The notes beneath the pieces were generated by a model. The model saw only the letters and a list, made by a program, of their open reading frames with translations. It was not told where the DNA came from and ran no database searches. A program made the translations under genes and the position numbers. From NCBI GenBank assembly GCA_937871415.1, contig CALMQD010000113.1, forward strand, positions 1 to 9,087: a stretch of DNA of 9,087 nt, given 5' to 3'. Below are positions 6,330-9,087 of the stretch, piece by piece. Numbering within the stretch: the stretch's first letter is position 1; the number at the start of each line of letters is the position of its first letter. This DNA is from an uncultured Phycisphaerales bacterium. GTDB taxonomy: Bacteria > Planctomycetota > Phycisphaerae > Phycisphaerales > UBA1924.

Positions 6330-7868
6330 ATGCTCGACTTTGCCGGCAAGAACGTGACGGTCATGGGGCTCGGGCGCTTCGGGGGCGGCGCGGGGGTGAC
6401 GCGCTGGCTGGCGGGCCAGGGCGCGGACGTTCTGGTCACGGACCTGGACCCGCCGGAGAAACTGGAAGCGAGCCTGGCGGCGATCGCCGACCTGACGGCG
6501 CGGTGCGACCCGCGCGCCGGGCGTGCCGGGGGTCCGGGGCCGGTCACGCTGCGCCTGGGCGAGCACAACGTCAGCGATTTTTCGGAGTGCGATCTGGTTG
6601 TCGCCAACCCGGCGGTGCCCAGGCCCTGGGAGAACCGGTTTCTTCGGGCGGCGAGCGCCGCGGGGGTGCCGATCACCAGCGAGATCGGCCTGCTGGTGCG
6701 TCGCCTGCCCGATGCGCGGAGCGTGGTCGGTGTGACCGGGAGCGTGGGCAAGAGCACGAGCAGCGCGATGGTGCACTTCGCGCTCGAGGCCGTGCTGGGG
6801 GACAGCGCGGAGGGTGTGCTGCGCGTCGCCCTGGGCGGGAACATCGGCGGGAGCCTGCTGCCGGTGCTGGACCGCATCGACGAGCGCACGAAGGTCGTGC
6901 TCGAACTCTCGAGCGCGATGCTGTGGTGGCTGGGCGACGCGGACCCGGAGGTGCGGACGCTCACGCGGGAGCCACGCGGCGGGCGGGGTGAGGGCGTGCC
7001 GGCCGGCTGGTCGCCGGGCGTCGGGCTGGTGACGAACATCAGCGCCAATCACCTCGACTGGCACGGCGAGTTCGAGCACTACTGCGCGTGCAAACGGCTG
7101 CTCATCGAGTCGATGCCGGCCGACGGCGTCGCGGTGCTGGTCGACGAGAGCGTGCGGGCGTGGAAGAGCGTGACGCGGGCGCGCGTCGTCGAGCCGGCCC
7201 CCCACTGCTTCGGACGGGAGATGCGCCTTCCCGGGGCGCACAACCGCGTGAACGCGGCGGGGGCGCTCGAGGCCGCGTGGGCGGTTCTGCGCGACGACCC
7301 GATCGCCCGGAATCTCGGGGAGCGCGGCCTGCGCGAGGCCTTGGGCGCGGCGATCGGCGCGTTCACGGGGCTCGAGCATCGGCTGCAACTGGTGGCGGAG
7401 GTGGGCGGCGTCAAGTACTTCAACGACTCCAAGAGCACGACGCCGGAGAGCTGCCTGAAAGCCCTGGAGGCGTTGAGGGAGACGTCCGCGCGCGGCCTGG
7501 CTGGGGTGCACCTGATCGCGGGCGGGTACGACAAAAAGACGCCGCTCACGAGCGTGGCGGATGCCGGTCGCCTGCTCGCGGGTCTGTACACCATCGGCGC
7601 CACCGGAGCGACGTTGAGCGAGTTGGCGGCCGGCGCGGGCGCGATCGTCGAGAGGTGCGGCACGCTGAGCGCGGCGGTGCGGGCGTGCGCGGAGCGGGCG
7701 CGTCCGGGAGACGTCGTGCTGCTGAGCCCCGCGTGCGCGAGTTGGGACCAGTACGTGAACTTCGAGGCGCGGGGGCAGGAGTTTGTGGGGCTTGTGCGGC
7801 GGCTGGCCGCGGCGGAACGCGCCGGGGAATCGCCCCGGCGGCACGGCAAGGCGGAGGCCGAGCGATGA
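6330..7868 (+). CDS. murD: UDP-N-acetylmuramoyl-L-alanine--D-glutamate ligase
   Basis: MurD adds D-glutamate to UDP-MurNAc-L-alanine with ATP, in cytoplasmic peptidoglycan precursor synthesis. The N-terminal Rossmann region has VMGLGRFGGG. The central ATPase domain has GVTGSVGKST (Lys141), LELSS, and NISANHLDWHG with Lys255 in YCACKRLL at the place of the carbamylated lysine. The C-terminal domain has NDSKST (365-370), LIAGGYDKK and SPACASWDQ (466-474) followed by NFEARGQEF, typical of MurD rather than MurC, MurE or MurF. At 512 residues it is longer than the usual 440-470. One insert is the Arg/Gly-rich stretch before the NISANHLD motif. The P-loop has Val where most Mur ligases have Asn (TGSVGKS rather than TGTNGKS), and NDSKATN is NDSKSTT. 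The start at 6330 is set by its Shine-Dalgarno; 6318 is possible. It follows the aminotransferase by 16 nt and overlaps the lipoprotein gene by ATGA. The window therefore supports a peptidoglycan-making organism. Confidence 0.95.
   Translation: MLDFAGKNVTVMGLGRFGGGAGVTRWLAGQGADVLVTDLDPPEKLEASLAAIADLTARCDPRAGRAGGPGPVTLRLGEHNVSDFSECDLVVANPAVPRPWENRFLRAASAAGVPITSEIGLLVRRLPDARSVVGVTGSVGKSTSSAMVHFALEAVLGDSAEGVLRVALGGNIGGSLLPVLDRIDERTKVVLELSSAMLWWLGDADPEVRTLTREPRGGRGEGVPAGWSPGVGLVTNISANHLDWHGEFEHYCACKRLLIESMPADGVAVLVDESVRAWKSVTRARVVEPAPHCFGREMRLPGAHNRVNAAGALEAAWAVLRDDPIARNLGERGLREALGAAIGAFTGLEHRLQLVAEVGGVKYFNDSKSTTPESCLKALEALRETSARGLAGVHLIAGGYDKKTPLTSVADAGRLLAGLYTIGATGATLSELAAGAGAIVERCGTLSAAVRACAERARPGDVVLLSPACASWDQYVNFEARGQEFVGLVRRLAAAERAGESPRRHGKAEAER
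7853..7857 (+). promoter_or_regulatory. Shine-Dalgarno GGAGG for the lipoprotein gene
   Basis: GGAGG inside the end of murD lies seven bases before ATG 7865, supporting that start and translational coupling through the ATGA overlap. Confidence 0.65.
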
Positions 7869-8740
7869 AGGACCGGTGCGTGCGGGTGGTCGGCGTGTGG
7901 GCGCTGGTGGCGGCGCTCACCGGGTGTCGCGGGACGAACGCGGATGCGGAGCACGGCGGCGCGAGCGCGGCGCGGACGCCATCCGGGGTTGAAGTCGAGG
8001 TACTTCCGGCTGGCGCGGGCCCGGGGTCGTCCGCCGGGGCTGGGGCCGAACGGAACGGCGGAACATCCGCGCCGACGCCGGAAGCCTCGCCGGACACGGG
8101 GCTGCGCGAGCTCTTCCCGGGCGTGCGTGCCGATCTGCGGGCGCACGTCGTGGAGTTTGACGCGCGGGTGAGCCCGATGATGGTGGGCGACGACAAGGCG
8201 CCGGTGATCTTCCTCGAGGTCATCTGCTGCACCCCCAACACGCGCGAGCACGAGTCGCTGCTGGTGACAAACGCGAAGCCGAGCCTCATCCACGCGGCGC
8301 TGCTCGCGGCGGGCTTCAAGCCGGGCGCGCCGGGGGGCTGGAAGTTCGAGAACGAGCAGATCGTCGGCGTCCCGCCGACGGGCGACGGGCTGCGGATCAC
8401 GTTCGGCTACACGGGCAGGGACGGGCACGAGCAACAGGCCGATCCCGGCGCATGGGTGGTCAACCTCGCGACGCGTGAACCGATCGTGCCCAAGGGGACG
8501 CCGGCCCGCTTCGTCTTCGCGGGGTCGAAGATCATCGAGCGCGCCGGTGAGGGGGCGGTGTACGACGCGGACGGGTCGGGGCAGGTCATCGGCCTGCACA
8601 CCTTCGGCAGCGAGGTGATCGCGTGGCCCAAGACCATGCACCACGAGGCGCAGGTGCAGGCGCCCGAATGGGTCGCGGACCTGGACAGCATGCCGCCGGC
8701 GGGGACGGTCGTGAAGGTCCGGATCACCGGCGCGCCGTGA
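7865..8740 (+). CDS. YdjY-domain lipoprotein
   Basis: This 291-residue protein begins with a short lipoprotein signal (MKDRCVRVVGVWALVAALTGC), with lipobox LTGC and lipidated Cys21. Residue 22 is Arg, not Asp, so under the Gram-negative sorting rule the outer membrane is the more likely site. Residues about 22-78 are an Ala/Gly/Pro/Ser-rich linker, a likely tether. From about residue 80 the sequence LFPGVRADLRAHVVEFDARV, a Thr-x-Glu-His-Glu-Ser segment (TREHESLL), the stretch KPSLIHAALLAAGFKPG, and ARFVFAGSKI match my memory of the YdjY domain, named after an E. coli protein of unknown function and common in planctomycetes. The function is unknown. The start overlaps the murD stop (ATGA), so the two are likely co-translated, which suggests an envelope role but does not prove it. 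The C-terminal part after about 225 continues without a motif I recognise. It ends 5 nt before the convergent panB stop. Confidence 0.85.
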   Translation: MKDRCVRVVGVWALVAALTGCRGTNADAEHGGASAARTPSGVEVEVLPAGAGPGSSAGAGAERNGGTSAPTPEASPDTGLRELFPGVRADLRAHVVEFDARVSPMMVGDDKAPVIFLEVICCTPNTREHESLLVTNAKPSLIHAALLAAGFKPGAPGGWKFENEQIVGVPPTGDGLRITFGYTGRDGHEQQADPGAWVVNLATREPIVPKGTPARFVFAGSKIIERAGEGAVYDADGSGQVIGLHTFGSEVIAWPKTMHHEAQVQAPEWVADLDSMPPAGTVVKVRITGAP

Positions 8741-8745
8741 GGGGT

Positions 8746-9087
8746 TCAGCGGCGCGGCTTGGCGCTGCGCCCGGTGCTGGGTACGGGCACAGCCTCGCTG
8801 TCGTTTTTCATCGTGTAGGACCTGCCGCCGATGGTCCGCTCGCGGACGCGGCGCGTCCACTGGCGCGAGGCGGCCTCGAACTGAGGACCGAGCGCCGCCA
8901 AAGGCTCGACGAACCGGGGCGGGTGGTCGGTCATGCCGAGCAGGTCCTGGAGCACCATGACCTGGCCGTGGCACTCGGCGCCCGCGCCGATGCCGATGAG
9001 CGGGACGCGCGTCGCGTCGAGCACCCGGCGGGTCGTCTGCGGGGGCACGGCCTCGATGAGCAGCATCTTGGCGCCGGCGTCCTGGAG
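8746..9087 (-). CDS. panB: 3-methyl-2-oxobutanoate hydroxymethyltransferase, C-terminal part
   Basis: The visible 113 residues are the C-terminal part of PanB, which transfers a hydroxymethyl group from methylene-tetrahydrofolate to 3-methyl-2-oxobutanoate, making ketopantoate for pantothenate and CoenzymeA. Family marks are LQDAGAKMLLIEAVP, where the Glu corresponds to the catalytic base (Glu181 in E. coli), then PLIGIGAGAECHGQVMVLQDLLGMT and PRFVEPLAALGPQFEAASRQW. The coding frame continues off the right edge, so the ATG at 9066 is internal and not the start. The last 25 or so residues (after GGRSYTM) are a Ser/Arg/Pro-rich tail of no known motif. The gene converges on the lipoprotein gene with five bases between the stop codons and no visible terminator hairpin. 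Confidence 0.95.
   Translation of the reverse strand, partial: LQDAGAKMLLIEAVPPQTTRRVLDATRVPLIGIGAGAECHGQVMVLQDLLGMTDHPPRFVEPLAALGPQFEAASRQWTRRVRERTIGGRSYTMKNDSEAVPVPSTGRSAKPRR

Noticed and set aside
5048..7048. 666-codon open frame on the - strand opposite the aminotransferase and murD
   Set aside because: It is antisense to two well-supported genes, has Arg/Pro/Ala/His-rich shadow composition, and shows no family motif. Such frames are expected in very GC-rich DNA.
7079..8974. 631-codon open frame on the - strand opposite murD and the lipoprotein gene, running into panB
   Set aside because: It is a shadow frame over two real genes, with no motifs, and it overlaps the true panB frame in another register.

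Overview
The window is a very GC-rich stretch of bacterial chromosome carrying six housekeeping-type genes and one repeat-rich spacer. The gene mix suggests a planctomycete, perhaps of the Phycisphaerae: a YdjY-type lipoprotein behind murD, a PriA with long inserts, and intergenic 'GGGACCAA' and 'CAGCCGGGACGGCTG' type repeats. This is inference from remembered patterns, not a database result. I see no phage, plasmid, transposon, CRISPR, tRNA or rRNA gene.

Layout. (1) Bases 1-48 are almost pure G and look like a contig-end sequencing artefact. They run into the C-terminal part of a fumarylacetoacetate hydrolase (FAH) family enzyme on the + strand, ending at 516. (2) Bases 517-768 separate this gene from the convergent carA. 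They hold seven tandem 8-bp GGGANNNA units followed by three palindromic modules, two of which lie in a 40-bp direct repeat. (3) carA (- strand, 769-2073) encodes the small subunit of carbamoyl phosphate synthetase. (4) A short divergent promoter region (about 2074-2219) separates carA from priA. (5) A + strand cluster follows: priA (primosomal helicase), a fold-type IV PLP aminotransferase, murD (D-glutamate ligase of peptidoglycan synthesis) and a YdjY-domain lipoprotein. Gaps are 65 nt or less, and the last pair overlaps by ATGA. (6) panB (- strand, C-terminal part, running off the right edge) converges on the lipoprotein gene with a 5-nt gap.

How the genes fit together. carA supplies carbamoyl phosphate for arginine and pyrimidine synthesis, and panB supplies pantothenate. 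The aminotransferase-murD-lipoprotein run looks like an envelope module: class IV aminotransferases include D-amino acid transaminases that can make D-glutamate, the substrate of MurD. However, the substrate-binding loop here lacks the usual D-alanine transaminase residues, so the link is only suggestive. Initiation signals come in two styles. The murD and lipoprotein genes have clear Shine-Dalgarno sequences. carA and priA lack them but carry a TANNNT -10-like hexamer 6-9 nt before the start codon, as expected for leaderless mRNAs. The aminotransferase gene has both kinds of signal at two alternative GTG starts.

I did not find a convincing undescribed biological system. The most interesting items are the composite repeat spacer, the leaderless-start pattern, and the aminotransferase/murD pairing.
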